Below are positions 1-12,200 of a stretch of DNA of 21,146 bases, in pieces; within the stretch, counting starts at the first letter, position 1, and each line of letters starts with the position of its first letter. Position numbers and translations under genes: made by a program. Source of the stretch: Priapulus caudatus (taxonomy: Eukaryota > Priapulida > Priapulimorpha > Priapulimorphida > Priapulidae); contig NW_014578704.1 in assembly GCF_000485595.1 (NCBI RefSeq), forward strand, positions 24,908 to 46,053, in the 5' to 3' direction. The notes beneath the pieces were generated by a model. The model ran no database searches, was not told where the DNA came from, and worked only from the letters and a program-made list of their open reading frames with translations.

Positions 1-299
1 CAGCCCCGCCCCTCACCTCCAGTCGACCGCTACTTTCGGGCCACCCATTTTTTTGCCAATAAAATGGAAAATTGCCCATAGTCCATTCAGCCGTTGCACA
101 GACTTTCTTGGCCTCATTTTCTTGGTATGTGAATGAAATAAGCGGGCCGGGGTTTGGATATTTAAAAGAAATTTATGTCTAAATTAGGTTAGTTTTGGCA
201 ATTCTAATAGGCATATTATGTTATGACACGAGCAGATAACAGTCTGTGGGTGTCACATCGTCTGTTCGTTTTACAAGATTTATGTCGACAATATTTTAA
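1..299. other. AT-rich stretch, no gene seen
   Basis: No splice-bounded exon, RNA gene or repeat could be supported here. The short reading frame that starts near 223 has no recognisable family and no flanking coding context. Confidence 0.5.
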
Positions 300-1650
300 C
301 GACGATTCAATCGCTGGCTGGTTTACAATGGCATCTACCCGGCATTCTTATACGGTGCTCGGGCGACGGATTGGGGTTTTGCGGCCGTGCCGTTCCTCGA
401 AGCATTTATGATTAGTAAAATAGCGCATGTGCCAGCTGGCCAAGCGAGCACACGATGAGCAGGGAGGTCTGGATCTGGTACGGAGGTTTGTGCGCATGAA
501 CCTTCGGCGTCGCGCCGTGTGAGAGGCAGCGACTTTCCGCACCATTGGGCCGTCCTTCCACGCCCTCGTACTCTTCCAACCCAGACCAATTATCGTTTTA
601 CCATGACCAAAGGTCTCTCAACTTCTAGCTCGTGATTCACTTTCGTCTCACTCGTTCGACGTTGGGGTGATGTCTAGGTCAATTAGTGGCTAGTACCACA
701 TGAGGCCTCCAATATATACAAGGATGCAATTTCTCGATGTAGCTCGCAGCGACCCATGCCGAGAAGACAACCACGGCGCGTACAGGAGGATCTATATCGA
801 ATACTCAGGTGAGAGTTTGGTCGGATCGCATATATCAGAGCAGCTGTTCGCGCCGTGTGAGAGCAGTTTTATCTTCACCGGCCGGGCTCCTTGCTCCCTG
901 CACGCCATCAATCAGCGGCGTCTCTCGACGCTCATTCGCGCTGCAGGCGACTTTGGATCTGCACGCGGCCTCCAGTTAGGCAGAAGCGGCAATGATTGTC
1001 CCAGACCTTGCAGAGCAAACGGTGTGGTAACAGGGAGTCTGTCTTGCGATGTCGCGCGTTGGCCGGTCTGCGTGCCTTGGAAGCAGCATCCGCACTCAAT
1101 TCGCCTCCTCAGCCTTACTCAACCGCCATCATCAGGGCGTCTCCCCGTCTTCGTACATGGCCAAGTTGTGCATGCTTAGCCTGCCAGATTTGCATGCCAG
1201 CGAAGATGTCCAGCCGGGAATAGCAAGCCTCGGCTATCAGCGCGATCGACCCATCTTCTCCTCGCGTTTGATATCAATCGAGTCGCCATAGCCGCGTACG
1301 AAGCAGATCCAGGATGCCGCCGCGTCCCCCGCCACCGTCTTGCGTGCAGCATCGTTCTGCGTCCGGTAACAGCGTTTGCGAAACGTTGCTACGCATTGTC
1401 TAGCAGCACAACTACACAACATTCACGCTGGCTGTTACGCAGGCGAGCATAAGGAAGCGTGTGCCGCAGCGCGCATCCCACTCTGCGCGGGCGCGTCATG
1501 CCAGCAAACTGTTTTTCACAACTCTCCATCTTCTCTTCCGTTTCTGGCCCCGCGAAAAGTGCGCATGCGACATGGAGAGGCGTCTACATGCGTAACTTCA
1601 CGAGCATCAGATGGTTTTCGTTCCACCTTCGCAGAATTCTAACACTTGCG
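300..1650. other. GC- and CpG-rich patch without a recognisable gene
   Basis: By eye this stretch is clearly richer in G+C and in CpG than the AT-rich DNA that follows it. It contains several overlapping open frames on both strands (for example 700-1179 plus, 1237-1422 minus, 1584-1829 minus), none of which resembles a protein family I know or connects through clear splice sites. A 15-base motif, CGCGCCGTGTGAGAG, occurs at about 511 (with one extra G after it) and about 849. It could be a CpG-island promoter, a decayed coding exon cluster or an old repeat; I cannot decide between them. Confidence 0.3.
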
Positions 1651-3095
1651 TCCAAGGTCCCCACGTGAACAGCAGCAATATTGGCACACGTCAACAAAAC
1701 GTCCAACTTTCCACAATACCTCACGCGTGACCGTATCACGAACCGCCACTTCACTGTGGTTCCCGTTGCTGAAACTAAAATTGAAATAAGAGAGTTATCA
1801 TGTAGCATCTCCACAAAAAACCCTACCAACTAATAAAATACAGTCACCTGAGAACTTATACACAGTAAGATAGTATTGCTTATTGAAATTAGTATGATGT
1901 CGCAGTGCTATATTAAGGGTTGATATTACCATTGACGCTGTGGGCACTGAGAATGATGGAATTCAGCGTACAAGCCCTCTTTCAATTCTAAATAGGGGAG
2001 AGACATGGAAAGTAAAACGTTCGCACATCTTTTTTTATTCTCGTATTTCTGTAATATGTTGCATGTGTATTCATAGGATCTCGCAGCGGGAAGTAATAGA
2101 GCTTTCTAGTTTTTTCTAATTGGCATCATAAGGGCTGAAAAGTCCAAAGCTAAGGCCAGGAACAAACTCCGGAAATGGAACAAATAAGAGTGATTAAGCC
2201 TGGAGGATTGCCAAAGCAGACCACATCCACTGCGTTGCCTGCTAGCTCCACTCAGTCTCGATGCTTGGCCAAAAGCCTCAGATGTATCTACGCTAACTCC
2301 CCTCGTTAGTATTCTAAAGCTGCGCTGTTGAGACACGTCGTAAAGGGTTGGTAAGTAATGCAACAAAAATTTAAAATCTCGCCCTCCCAGCCCTGTGCCA
2401 CTAGAAATAAACGGATCTATATGTTTTTTGGTAAACACGGATTTTACAAATAAACGTGAAAATTAGTCGTGAGAACAGAGGTAGAAAAAACTTTTTGGCT
2501 TAAAGACTAGCAAGAAGTGGTGTATCCATATGGAATCTAATTCTGAGACTCACAGTGTCACTACTCATTAGTGTCAAGTGTAAATAGATCTAACAATTTA
2601 TATAAAACACGCCGGCAATGACGATCGCCATCTAGTCAGCTAAAATCACTCAATATCTCACAGTGACGAGACTAGTGCTCTAAATACTTGTCGTGTCTGC
2701 ATAACCTCATATCACTTAACCGTGTATGAAAAAAAATACTGAAATCTCCAAATTTCAGTGTTTGGTCCATTTCTTATGAAACTCATGCTCGGTGACTTTT
2801 GTCTAAAAAGAGGCGGATTAATATAAGGCCAGAATGACTAATACACCCGTGTGCTAATCCAATGTTCTTTAACCACAAATCCCTTACGAATCCCAGCCTC
2901 AAATTGTTGCAATGACAGTAAACATCTTCTCGGTCCTAGTGCGAAACCTGTCACCTTAAAAATGATCAAAAAAGCTCTGTGTGATCATTGATGGGTGTAG
3001 CATAAGGGGATTTTCAGTAGCGGCACAGTGTTGCGTATTTCTTACAACCGTGGTCTAAAGTCACAGCTGCTCGGCGCATATGAGCGATGCTAAAT
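1651..3095. other. AT-rich intergenic stretch, no gene seen
   Basis: No exon, RNA gene or delimited repeat is visible. Only small local hairpins appear, such as CTGAAAT...ATTTCAG near 2739-2758. The 110-residue minus-strand open frame at 2106-2438 matches no family I recognise and looks like chance. Confidence 0.5.
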
Positions 3096-4712
3096 CTAGT
3101 GAGAATAGCGTAATCCCTTCAATCGTACAGCGTACAGGTCGCACATCGGAAGCTCCACTTTTAGGCAGTGGCCTAATCTGAATATTATAGCAAACGCTTT
3201 TAGATGGCGATTGCATATTTAGGTGCTAACGGCCATCACTCGGCCAATCTACAGACTTTCATGCATCTGCAAACAAGTTTATTATATCTAAGAACATAAA
3301 AATTTCAATACGTTTAATCTCACTCCAATAGTTATTTTTAGCTTGCCTAGAAAGATAATTATTAATTTACCATAATAGCGTCATGTGTAGTGTTATCGTA
3401 CTAAACTGGCAGTTTTCAACAATAATCGTACATTCACTACTCTAAAATGATATTAACACACTACATATTTCTCTGGCTCAACAACTTGTTCTTGTAGGTC
3501 CTTATCATTGTGACGTTGTGCTGACCTACAGTGCTAAAAATTGACCACTTTTCCAAATTAACGTATTGTCGGGTATGAATATATTAGCTTTGCGCGTTGA
3601 GCAAGACAATTTTAAGGACTGTTGTAGGTGCGCCAGATTTTTAAAGCCCGCATAAAAAACGGATTGTCGCATTCAGCCATATCTTTCCTTAAAAGATATG
3701 AGCGTTTAATTTAAAAGTTAACAAAACTGACGAACAGGTATAGGTTGAAATATGGTAACGGAAGCTTGAGACTTCTCATTGTTGTGCATAAAAGTTAAGG
3801 TTGATTTCATGCATCTCAAACACCTAAAGACTAAAAATTACCTCGCTTAAACATGATTTATTGTCTAAGGGGCAGTTTACCTTGGAGGAGAATATATATA
3901 AGCAGTGTAGATGCGGCATTATTGTTTGCTTATTAATGTTTAAGTGAGACACGGATCACGTTAGTTCAGTACTGTGGTAGGTAAAGCTAATATGTAACGC
4001 TTGGCTTACGAGTACGCAGCCTATCTTACCGTCTCGAGCCTGGAGGTAGCGCCTCTATCTCGCTTTCATTACTTTAATAGAACAATAGATGGCGCGCGGT
4101 GGCCACCTAGATTTCGAATAACCTCTTGGAAATAAATCAACGATTTGAGAGTTTAGGATGAAGCGGGCTAGAACCTAACCTTAATCCCTAACCTAACGCA
4201 AAAAGGGCTTAACGAACGACGTGCTGCTTGTACCTGCCACAAACTTGCAAAAATAGTAAACGAGTTTTAGTTGGTGTAGGGACGACATTCCACGTGTCAG
4301 CTAGTTAAATTACCACCAATAGCTTATCTTTTTAATTTATGTCATTTAATGCTGAACCCTTTAGGCTAATAAACCAGTCTATCTGCAAATAACAAATTAG
4401 CAATTAAATGAAAGTGTCAATGACACTTAGCACACAACAAAAAAGGACAAAAATGAGTGATGAGAAAAAGTCAATTTTAATTGAGGGCAACATCGCGTAC
4501 ATTATATAACTCTTGATAATTATATGTGTAATTTTTTTATGTGAAAAATAAATGTTTGAGATGTGAAAGGTCTGAGATGTGGGCGAGTGATGGCTTAGAC
4601 TAAATGATCGCTCATCCTAACGTTTTTATAATATTCAGAATTTAGGCACTGCCTAAAAGTGGAGCTCCCGATGTTGTAACGTGTACGATTGAGAGGATAC
4701 GCTTATTCCACT
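3096..4712. mobile_element. 1.6 kb element with long degenerate terminal inverted repeats
   Basis: The left arm (about 3096-3278) reads as the reverse complement of the right arm (about 4553-4712). The alignment starts CTAGTG at the outer edges. It runs through identical blocks such as CAATCGTAC, CTCCACTTTTAGGCAGTG, CTGAATATTATA and GCCATCACTCG, with several small indels, perhaps 75-80% identity overall. The pentamer TGCTA lies next to both outer edges and may be a remnant of a target duplication. Near the centre, a second 13-base inverted pair (3842-3854 against 3937-3949, one mismatch) is arranged almost symmetrically. No transposase frame is present, so this looks like an old non-autonomous DNA transposon. 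The superfamily is unknown. Confidence 0.6.
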
Positions 4713-4852
4713 AGCTGCTATAATACCACGTGATAATTGTGTTTCCCTTCCCAATAACACAACTTTTGTCAAAGGTTAATTGGTTGCATGGAATGTTTAA
4801 GCTTCGTAATAGTTATTTCTAGTGGTAGGTACGCACACGGTTGGCCATCTGT

Positions 4853-4880
4853 AAAAAGAAAAAAAAAACAAAAAAAAAAA

Positions 4881-4938
<58 letters not shown>
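4853..4938. repeat. Poly(A) tract
   Basis: An A-rich run interrupted by one G and two C ends in 58 uninterrupted A residues (4881-4938). It could be a retroposon tail or a slippage-expanded homopolymer. No SINE or LINE body is recognisable just upstream. The surrounding DNA from 4713 to 5138 shows no gene. Confidence 0.9.
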
Positions 4939-4940
<2 letters not shown>

Positions 4941-5138
4941 GCAATATAATTTATAAACTAAAATGAATCACGATTTTGTGACGGTAAGATGGTGCTATAT
5001 ACGCCGTTGATGTTTCATTAGGCGATGCGTCTCAGAAATAAATAGTTAATCTGCTTACGACATTGTTTGTAAACTTTACTCTAATATAACTTTATTGCAG
5101 GTGGGAGGAATACAAATTTTGGCATAGACGCACTCTAA

Positions 5139-5701
5139 CACGTTCAACGCGAAACACGAGTATACTCGTTCGAACCTGCAAAACGCACGGCCGCGAAACA
5201 CGAGTATACTCTTTTTTAAAAATTTGGAACGTTTACTATGTTCTCCTATAGATGGCAGGGGCTATACGCTTAGCAATTCAACAGCGTCATTGTATAAACC
5301 CCAGTAGTAGATGACATAATTTAAACAATACTTTACTGTTGTTTGGAACGTTATTTTGGGAGTTTTTGGGACTGAGGTAATGTTTTTAGTTCACCTCGCC
5401 AAAGGGCGTTTGACCGCCGTGTTTTGTGAAGGGCGTTTGACCGCCGTGTTTTGTGAAGTTGTTTTTATGTCTGAAAGTTGCGTTTGATTTGATACATCAC
5501 CTGTGATAGATTCCGGTGTTGTTTCGATGTCTGAGAGTAAGTTTATATCTATATTGTACTAGCCACTAATTATAAATAATTTTATAGCTATAGTTAAACC
5601 TGCCAAAAACATTTTGTGTAATAGGTAACTAAGCGGTAAAAACGCGAAAATCTCAGCACAGGGCGGTAGATGCATTGTTAACCCAGGCAGCGTTGAACGT
5701 G
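5139..5701. mobile_element. piggyBac-like MITE (563 bp)
   Basis: The element begins CACGTTCAACGC and ends with its exact reverse complement GCGTTGAACGTG, giving perfect 12-bp terminal inverted repeats. It is flanked by CTAA on the left and TTAA on the right, close to the TTAA target duplication of piggyBac elements; with the flanking TAA/TTA the palindromic match extends to 15 bases. Inside the left end a 19-base unit, GCGAAACACGAGTATACTC, is repeated at 5149-5167 and 5193-5211, and a 27-base unit is tandemly doubled at 5402-5458. There is no transposase frame, so it is non-autonomous. Assignment to piggyBac is an inference from the target site and subterminal repeat style. Confidence 0.75.
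5402..5458. repeat. 27-bp tandem duplication inside the MITE
   Basis: A 27-base unit containing GGGCGTTTGACCGCCGTG is repeated exactly (5402-5428 and 5429-5455), followed by the first three bases of a third copy. It probably arose within the element after insertion, or is a family-specific subterminal repeat. Confidence 0.9.
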
Positions 5702-5812
5702 TTAATAGTCTTTGATGTTACATATACAGCAGTTCACAATACTACAACTATCTTAAAATGTAAACGACTATATATAATAGACCCGGGACAAACAATTCCT
5801 TGCTCAACACCC

Positions 5813-5881
5813 TGTAGCAACATGTGACGTCACCAAACCAAGTCGAGGCTATGTTGTTTGGCAAACAATTTAGCGTTGGCG
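5813..5881. repeat. Repeat module A, copy 1
   Basis: This module starts TGTAGCAAC, carries a perfect TGACGTCA palindrome (CRE-like) near 5825, and ends in a 28-base block (5854-5881) that includes the palindrome TTGTTTGGCAAACAA. The 28-base block recurs without change and in the same orientation at 13207-13234. Confidence 0.8.
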
Positions 5882-5925
5882 CCAGATTACCTGATTTCGC
5901 ACCTCTTTCTTGTTGGTTTTAAGCA

Positions 5926-6040
5926 AACGCGCAGTCAAATGGGAGGAACTAGAGTTTATTTTGTCATAAGGTAGTGTGATTATGCATGCCACGAAGTATT
6001 TGCTAGTCTAGTACTGGAGAAATTAGCGTTTGGATGCGCA
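5926..6040. repeat. Repeat module B, copy 1 (inverted relative to copy 2)
   Basis: About 115 bases match the reverse complement of 12921-13036 at roughly 95% identity, starting AACGCGCAG and ending TGGATGCGCA. The copy lies 18 bases beyond the CEP97 stop codon, inside the presumed 3' untranslated region. Confidence 0.9.
5955..5960 (-). promoter_or_regulatory. Candidate poly(A) signal of CEP97
   Basis: The minus strand reads AATAAA here, about 98 bases after the CEP97 stop codon at 6059-6061. It is the first canonical signal downstream, and it sits inside repeat module B. Confidence 0.55.
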
Positions 6041-6058
6041 TTGTGAGGCTTTAAGTGT

Positions 6059-6259
6059 TCAGGCAGTAAACCAGCAAGCGGGTTGCTCTAAAACTCTCTG
6101 TACCTTCTTATCCAGCTGTTCATACTTGGCGTCGGCCGACGCGTTGTTGCTCAGACCCGGCGGTGTCACCGGGCTCGTCTGAGTACTTGGGTCAACAGGT
6201 CTTACAAGCTCTGACATTTGCGACTGTAGGTCACTCTTCCAATTTCGCAGCTCCTTGAC
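6059..6259 (-). CDS. CEP97: CEP97 exon i (last coding exon)
   Basis: 201 bases including TGA at 6059-6061, acceptor TATCAG. It starts VKELRNWKSDLQSQM, continuing the helix (compare the V-x-x-L-x-x-W pattern in the family). A Pro/Thr-rich linker and a second short helix ending ACWFTA follow. Confidence 0.85.
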   Translation of the reverse strand, partial: VKELRNWKSDLQSQMSELVRPVDPSTQTSPVTPPGLSNNASADAKYEQLDKKVQRVLEQPACWFTA

Positions 6260-9200
6260 CTGATATACGCGTGAAATAACGACGACGACATTAATTAATA
6301 ATAAAGAATAGAGCTCCAAAGTGAAAAATGCCTTTACTTTCAAACGATGCTTCACTGTTTACCTTAATATTTACAAACATGATTTAGTAACCTCGACGTA
6401 CATATATAATCTTAAACCTCACGTAAGCAAATTGAGCACTATGTTCTGAACACTACTTATAAACAAAACTCTGGAACTAATTATAGTTCACACTCTTCAT
6501 GACTGATGCTGGGAAATGTAAATGGTGTCTGCCATTTGTCGGAAGATAGGTGACACAGTAAACTGACCTCTTTCCAGAGACATTTGATAGCATCCATCTG
6601 CAGAGTGCGAAGTCTTTTGTCCTGTTCATGCATTTGTCGATTTCTGCAACAAAAGTGCCATGCAGGCAGTGTGAGAAATGGTTGAGAACTTCAGAGCCTT
6701 TTGGCAAAATTGCACAAACGATTAATATATTACGCATTGAATACATCAAATAATTGTAATAAGCAAAATGGAAATTTATGTGTAAAAAATATTCTAGTTA
6801 GATATTAAATTTTACCTAGAATGTCACTTGTGTTCTTCGATACATTGCTATAAGCATCTGAACCTTACAAGGTATAATCCAAACACAAATAGCATGGAAA
6901 GCTTAGCCAACACACCCATGAGATGATTGAGATTTAAATTCAGCAGATGCTAAATTACCTTTTCAGTTCAATTCCCAATGCTTCCACATGGGCCTCCAGT
7001 CTCTGACTTCGCAGCTGTTCCTTTATCTGCCGAACGCGTTCATCTAGATGCCTAACCTGATAGCCTTTCCATAACGCCTGGATACGCACCGCTGCTATCT
7101 CCTCTTCTTGACTAAGATCCATCTCGGCTTCCGGTGACAAACCGCCGTCCTTGAAATGCTTTACGGGGTATCGTTTCTGCTCGAAAAACATCGTAGCGCT
7201 ATCGAGACTCTGCGACATCGTCGTTGGCATCTCAGTTGCCTGCATGCAATGCTTGGGCTGTGGGCTGAGCAGCTTGCCTCCAGACGCGATCCTCCTGCCT
7301 AGGTTGGACGGCTGCGAGACCGGCTTGGGGTTGCGGTAGACGAACCTGGGGTCGTCGTCGTCGCCCTTGCGTGGCTGCGTCGCAGTGAGCGGGATGCGGC
7401 TGGCGCTGAGCGAGCGCGTGCGCGTGTATCCTGCGCGCGTCACGCCGCGTTCGCTCGATTTATCGACCGCCGGCCCGTTGCGGTTGCCGAGTGGCGTCAG
7501 CGTCGACGAGCGTCTCCTCGCCGGCGCTTCCTTCTGCGCGACGGACCTCACGGACTTCATCGTCGCCGGCTTCGCGGAGGACGACGCACTAGCGGGAGCG
7601 CGGCTCTTGTTCTCCTGTCCGTCCTCGCGGCCGGGGCTGTACTTCTCGGCTCGGTACGGCTGCCGGTAGGCGAGCAGGAACGGCCGCACGCGACCGCCCT
7701 CCATCGACTGCCGACCGGTCTTCTTCGCCTTCCGGCTCCTGATCTCCGACGACCTCTCCAGCGAGCCGGCGTCAGAATCGCTCGCGCCGACTCCGAACTT
7801 CTGCTGGCTGCTGAGGTGTTTCCTCACTGGCGTGCGGGGCTTGCGCACGTAGAAGTCCGGCCGCTGAGGCGATGAAGTGAGCGGCCTGGTCGGCGACGGC
7901 AAGCCGGTGGCAGCCCTGAAGATGTCCTTTCCCAGCGGGCGTATGGGCCGACTTTCGTAAGCCTCGTAGCTGGTGAGCTTGCTCGGCGACACCGCGGCGG
8001 CGTGTGGTGACGAGCGAGGCTTCTCATCCTGCATCGCGGCTTTCCTGTCGTCGGTATCACAGCTCATTAGCACGAGGGAAGCTGAGCTCTCGGTGTGCTC
8101 AACACTGCGACCGATCTGAATAGAGTAGCCAGCTGACGTCTCCGGCAAAATGAGCAAAGGGTTCTGTGAGAACACTTGCTGGAAGGAGGTCCACGTGTTT
8201 CGTAATACCTGCGACGTGGAATGAGGTGGAGGTGGAATGTCCGCCGAGATATCCTTATCCGTTCGTTTCTGAACGTCGGTAGCGTTCTCGACGTCTGGGT
8301 CGTCTGCAATTGAAAAACAAGAAGATTATTGCACATGCAAGTTTGAGGAAATATTCTTAGTCTTCATTACACAGTTGCATCAATATAGTATACGTGACTT
8401 TTTACGGTACTGTTCATCCTCTCAAACCACTGTGACACTTAGTCATTCATGGTATGATTGTCACATTATTACCGATGTAGCACACGTGAAATGCCTCAAC
8501 AATGCAGGCATTCACAGGCCAGGTGATCTTTATTAAGGAAGTCATCATTTTAATAATTTACAGAATGTAAAGTACACATCCATTGGTAGGGATATGATTT
8601 AGAGAATGCAGAGTATACCTATAAAAAATATATAATATCATTATTAATATGAGATGCAAATATATACACGTCTTGTTCGTTTTCCATCTGGCAATAAAAA
8701 CATATCATGTGGCAAGCATATTCACTCTAACCATATACAAACAAACATGCGCATGCATGCATGCATGTTGCTCGCATTATATGTGTATATATACATACAT
8801 GTATCAGCCATTCCACATAAGTGTATATATATAGAGTAGAACTTGTGGTTTGTAGACAGTAGAATGTAACAGTTGTATAAACGGTGACAACTATAGATTT
8901 ATTATAAACACGGATAGAAACAGTGTACAGTCAGATGTAGCCGACGTCTTTTATCCGTCCGCATCGTCGTCCGACCTATTTACTCGTTTGTGTCGCAGCG
9001 TGGGTACAGCGACCGGTCGCGACTACCGTCCGATGGTACCCCCTTAATGATGGCTGTTTGATAAACTCAGCTGCATTCTTGTTGAAGTTAATGTGTTTGT
9101 ACCATTTTGAAATGCCTTCTGTCTGCATTAATTTATGTCTACTCTTAAGTATGCAGCTAATGTCTTCTGGGCCCATCCCCGGCCGTGCCTGAACAATTGC

Positions 9201-12200
9201 ATGGGTAATGTGCCGAATTCCCCCTCTCTCTTTCTGTTAGCTAAAACACCGTAATACATATACACCAAAGTTGAAAACTGAAGTGAGAGCTAGTAACATG
9301 AATTTTTTTTATGAAGAGAAATAATTAAATGGTTTAAATCCAAAATTTCATGTAAATAGGCCTTTTTATTAAAGAATCACGTATTAGTAGCCCGTCACGC
9401 AAGTCACGCACAATAGTTTGTGATATCTGAGAAAATATTAGTGTGGCTGCAATAACTTCAATGCTAAAATATGCATAACTGGTACCTTTGCTAAAATAGT
9501 TTTTTAAAACAAGTAGCAGCAAGCTAATATAGGACTGCCAGACCATTAAAAGTTAGATTTTTATAGAAATGTCAAGTGAGTCACGGTGGATTGGCTGGTA
9601 TATGTATATGTATATTATGTATAGCAACATATGCATGAAGTATCTGTATGTGTATGTGTACGTGTATGTGTATGTGTACAATAGTGTATGTGTATGTGTA
9701 CAATGGTGTATGTGTAAGTCTATGTGTACTTGTACGTGTACGAGTACATGTACATGTATGTGTATCGGCATGTGTATGTGTATGTGCATGCATATGTACA
9801 TCTACATGTCCATATATACATTATGAATTATACCTTACACATGCTTACCAATAAGGGAAGAGCTTGGGTTGTCACCTCTCAGCACTGCCTGGATAGATGG
9901 TGCACCTAGGGACTTTTTAGACAATTGCTGTTGATACTCTCTCTGTTTATTTAGTATATGTTTCAACTTGGCTTCTTTCGCAGGTTCATCCTGCAACCAC
10001 AAAAAGCCAGACGTCTTGAAAATCAGCTTCTTTAGGAAATTGTAAATCAATTAATAAGGAAAAATAATGTGACAACTCATGATAAACAATTATTTTACAG
10101 TAAAACCTCGATCTATAAGACTCAATTATTAGACTGATAAAAAAAAATGACCAAAGGCAAATGTCTCATTTCTATGCATGTCAAGAGCTTAATTCCAATG
10201 TCCGAGTCCAATAGAAGAAACGATTAATATTACATTAATTTAATCTATCAATCTTCAATAATCCAATAATCAATATCAACCTCGTACAAAATATACCAAA
10301 ACATTCTTACGTGGTTGGATGTTACGGGGCATGTACTTGAGAGGTACTCGGTCAACAGCTCATGCTCGCCTGGTACAAAATGCCTCCCTTTGCCCTGACT
10401 AAGCAGCCACTCCCCTTTTAGTCTGCAACGATAAAATCAAACCTGCAGATGAAGACTGCATTTTTATCCAGTTTAATTAGAAATTGAGTATTAAGCAAAA
10501 TCAAGCAAATGGATGAATAAGTTACACTGATGACTGAATGATAGTTAAATGATTTTGAATTTTTGATAATTCAGATATTTCTAATTCCGATAAATGACTA
10601 CAATTAAGTCATTTTAGTAAATATGTTTGCATATTCAATGTTGCATCGATAACTAGGGATATAAAGGAACTCATTAAGATGAACAATATATACAATATTG
10701 CCAGTAACCGGGAGCTGCTATCGTTCACTATTAGCATAAATAACACAACAGAAACATGGCATCGATAATAATTAAATAGTAATTAGTACTAATTACCCTT
10801 CACGCTGGCCGATTATAGAGCCATCAAGAATCTTCAAATTCAAACACCAGTTTACGACAAACGGCCGGTAGTCAAAGCAATGCGTTTCACACGTTGCAAT
10901 CACACAGGGGTTTTTGGCAATCGACAGCTGCTCCAAATTCTTCAACCCGCTCAAGTACGAAATCTGAAAGAAGATGGATCAAGTTATACACTTGAAATGA
11001 AATACACAAAATGAGAGTAAACTTAATTGTCAGGTTCAGGTTGAATGCCACCACCTCAAAATATGTTTCCATCTGTGCGTAGCTATGACTGTGTGTGTGC
11101 GCGTGCTTCCATGTACACTTCATTGTGGCACTTATAACCCAAATTGTACGCACATACACTATAGCCCCATGCACGGTATTAAGTACACCTTACCGATACC
11201 AATCACAGATAGTGAGGGCAGATATATGATAAGTAGTACCATGCAGCCTACCACAAGTAGTACTGCAAATGCCAACAGTAAACACGAAACATACCGCACT
11301 CGTACCACGAAGACATCACGGTTGACACATGGCCACAATCATGCAAACAATCAACACCAGCCTTCTCACAACACCTACCTCATTGAGATCATCCAGTTTA
11401 TTCTCGGCAAGCGACAGAATATTCAATGACTGTGGGAAATACCGCTGTGCCACTTGCATCGAATGTATGCTGTTGTTGTGCAGTAGAAGAGTGTGGAGAT
11501 GTATGAGAGGGGACAGATCTGAGAGGCCGTCGATGAGGTTGTCCGACACGTCCAAGTGCAGCAGGTTGACATTCTTGTTCAGGTTGTTAAAGCTCTAGAG
11601 ATGTAAATCACATAGATGTTAAGCCACCGCAACCAAACTGTGGACCCACACGTATATGAGTTATAAGTAAACTAGAAGTAGAAGCTCATTGTGCTGATTC
11701 AATTGGCTAAAAGCAATCTCTTTGGCCAACAATTTGATTATGCTGCCTAAGCATTTCTGTTTGGCACACACTTTTAGTGGCCAAGAAATAACACTTGTAT
11801 CAAGAAAAGGGTGGCAACAGGTATACATGTCAATTACTCACTTCTCAAATGTTCTGTTTGTGTTACGATGAATACTACTTGCAAATGGTAAATGGCTCAT
11901 AATTTTTTTAAATAAATATTTAAGCACCCACTCACATCATAATTTGGAAGTGATGGTATCCAATAATAATAATAATAATAGCATGAACAGCATGTGATGA
12001 TGCGCCAACACCTCAAAAGTTCAAGTTGTTTTAAGGTGCATCTAGACATATAGACACCAACCTTGAGTTTGTTCTCCGACAGGTTTAGATACTGAAGGCT
12101 CGTTAATTCCTTTAAACCTAAATGGAAGAAACAACGATGTCAACTGCTACATAAATTTATTTGATTACATCGATCATCTCTGAAATAAATTGAGAAATTA

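Noticed and set aside
700-1179. 159-residue plus-strand frame
   Set aside because: It has no family resemblance, no splice context, and other frames in the same GC-rich DNA are open too.
5165-5175. GTTCGAACC resembling a tRNA T-loop
   Set aside because: No acceptor, D-loop or anticodon stem can be placed around it, and it lies within the MITE.
7151-7669. Plus-strand open frames opposite CEP97 exon g
   Set aside because: They are antisense shadows of a GC-rich coding exon whose minus-strand frame matches CEP97.
9553-9909. Several 60-85 residue frames on both strands
   Set aside because: They are translations of the TGTATG microsatellite, low complexity in every frame.
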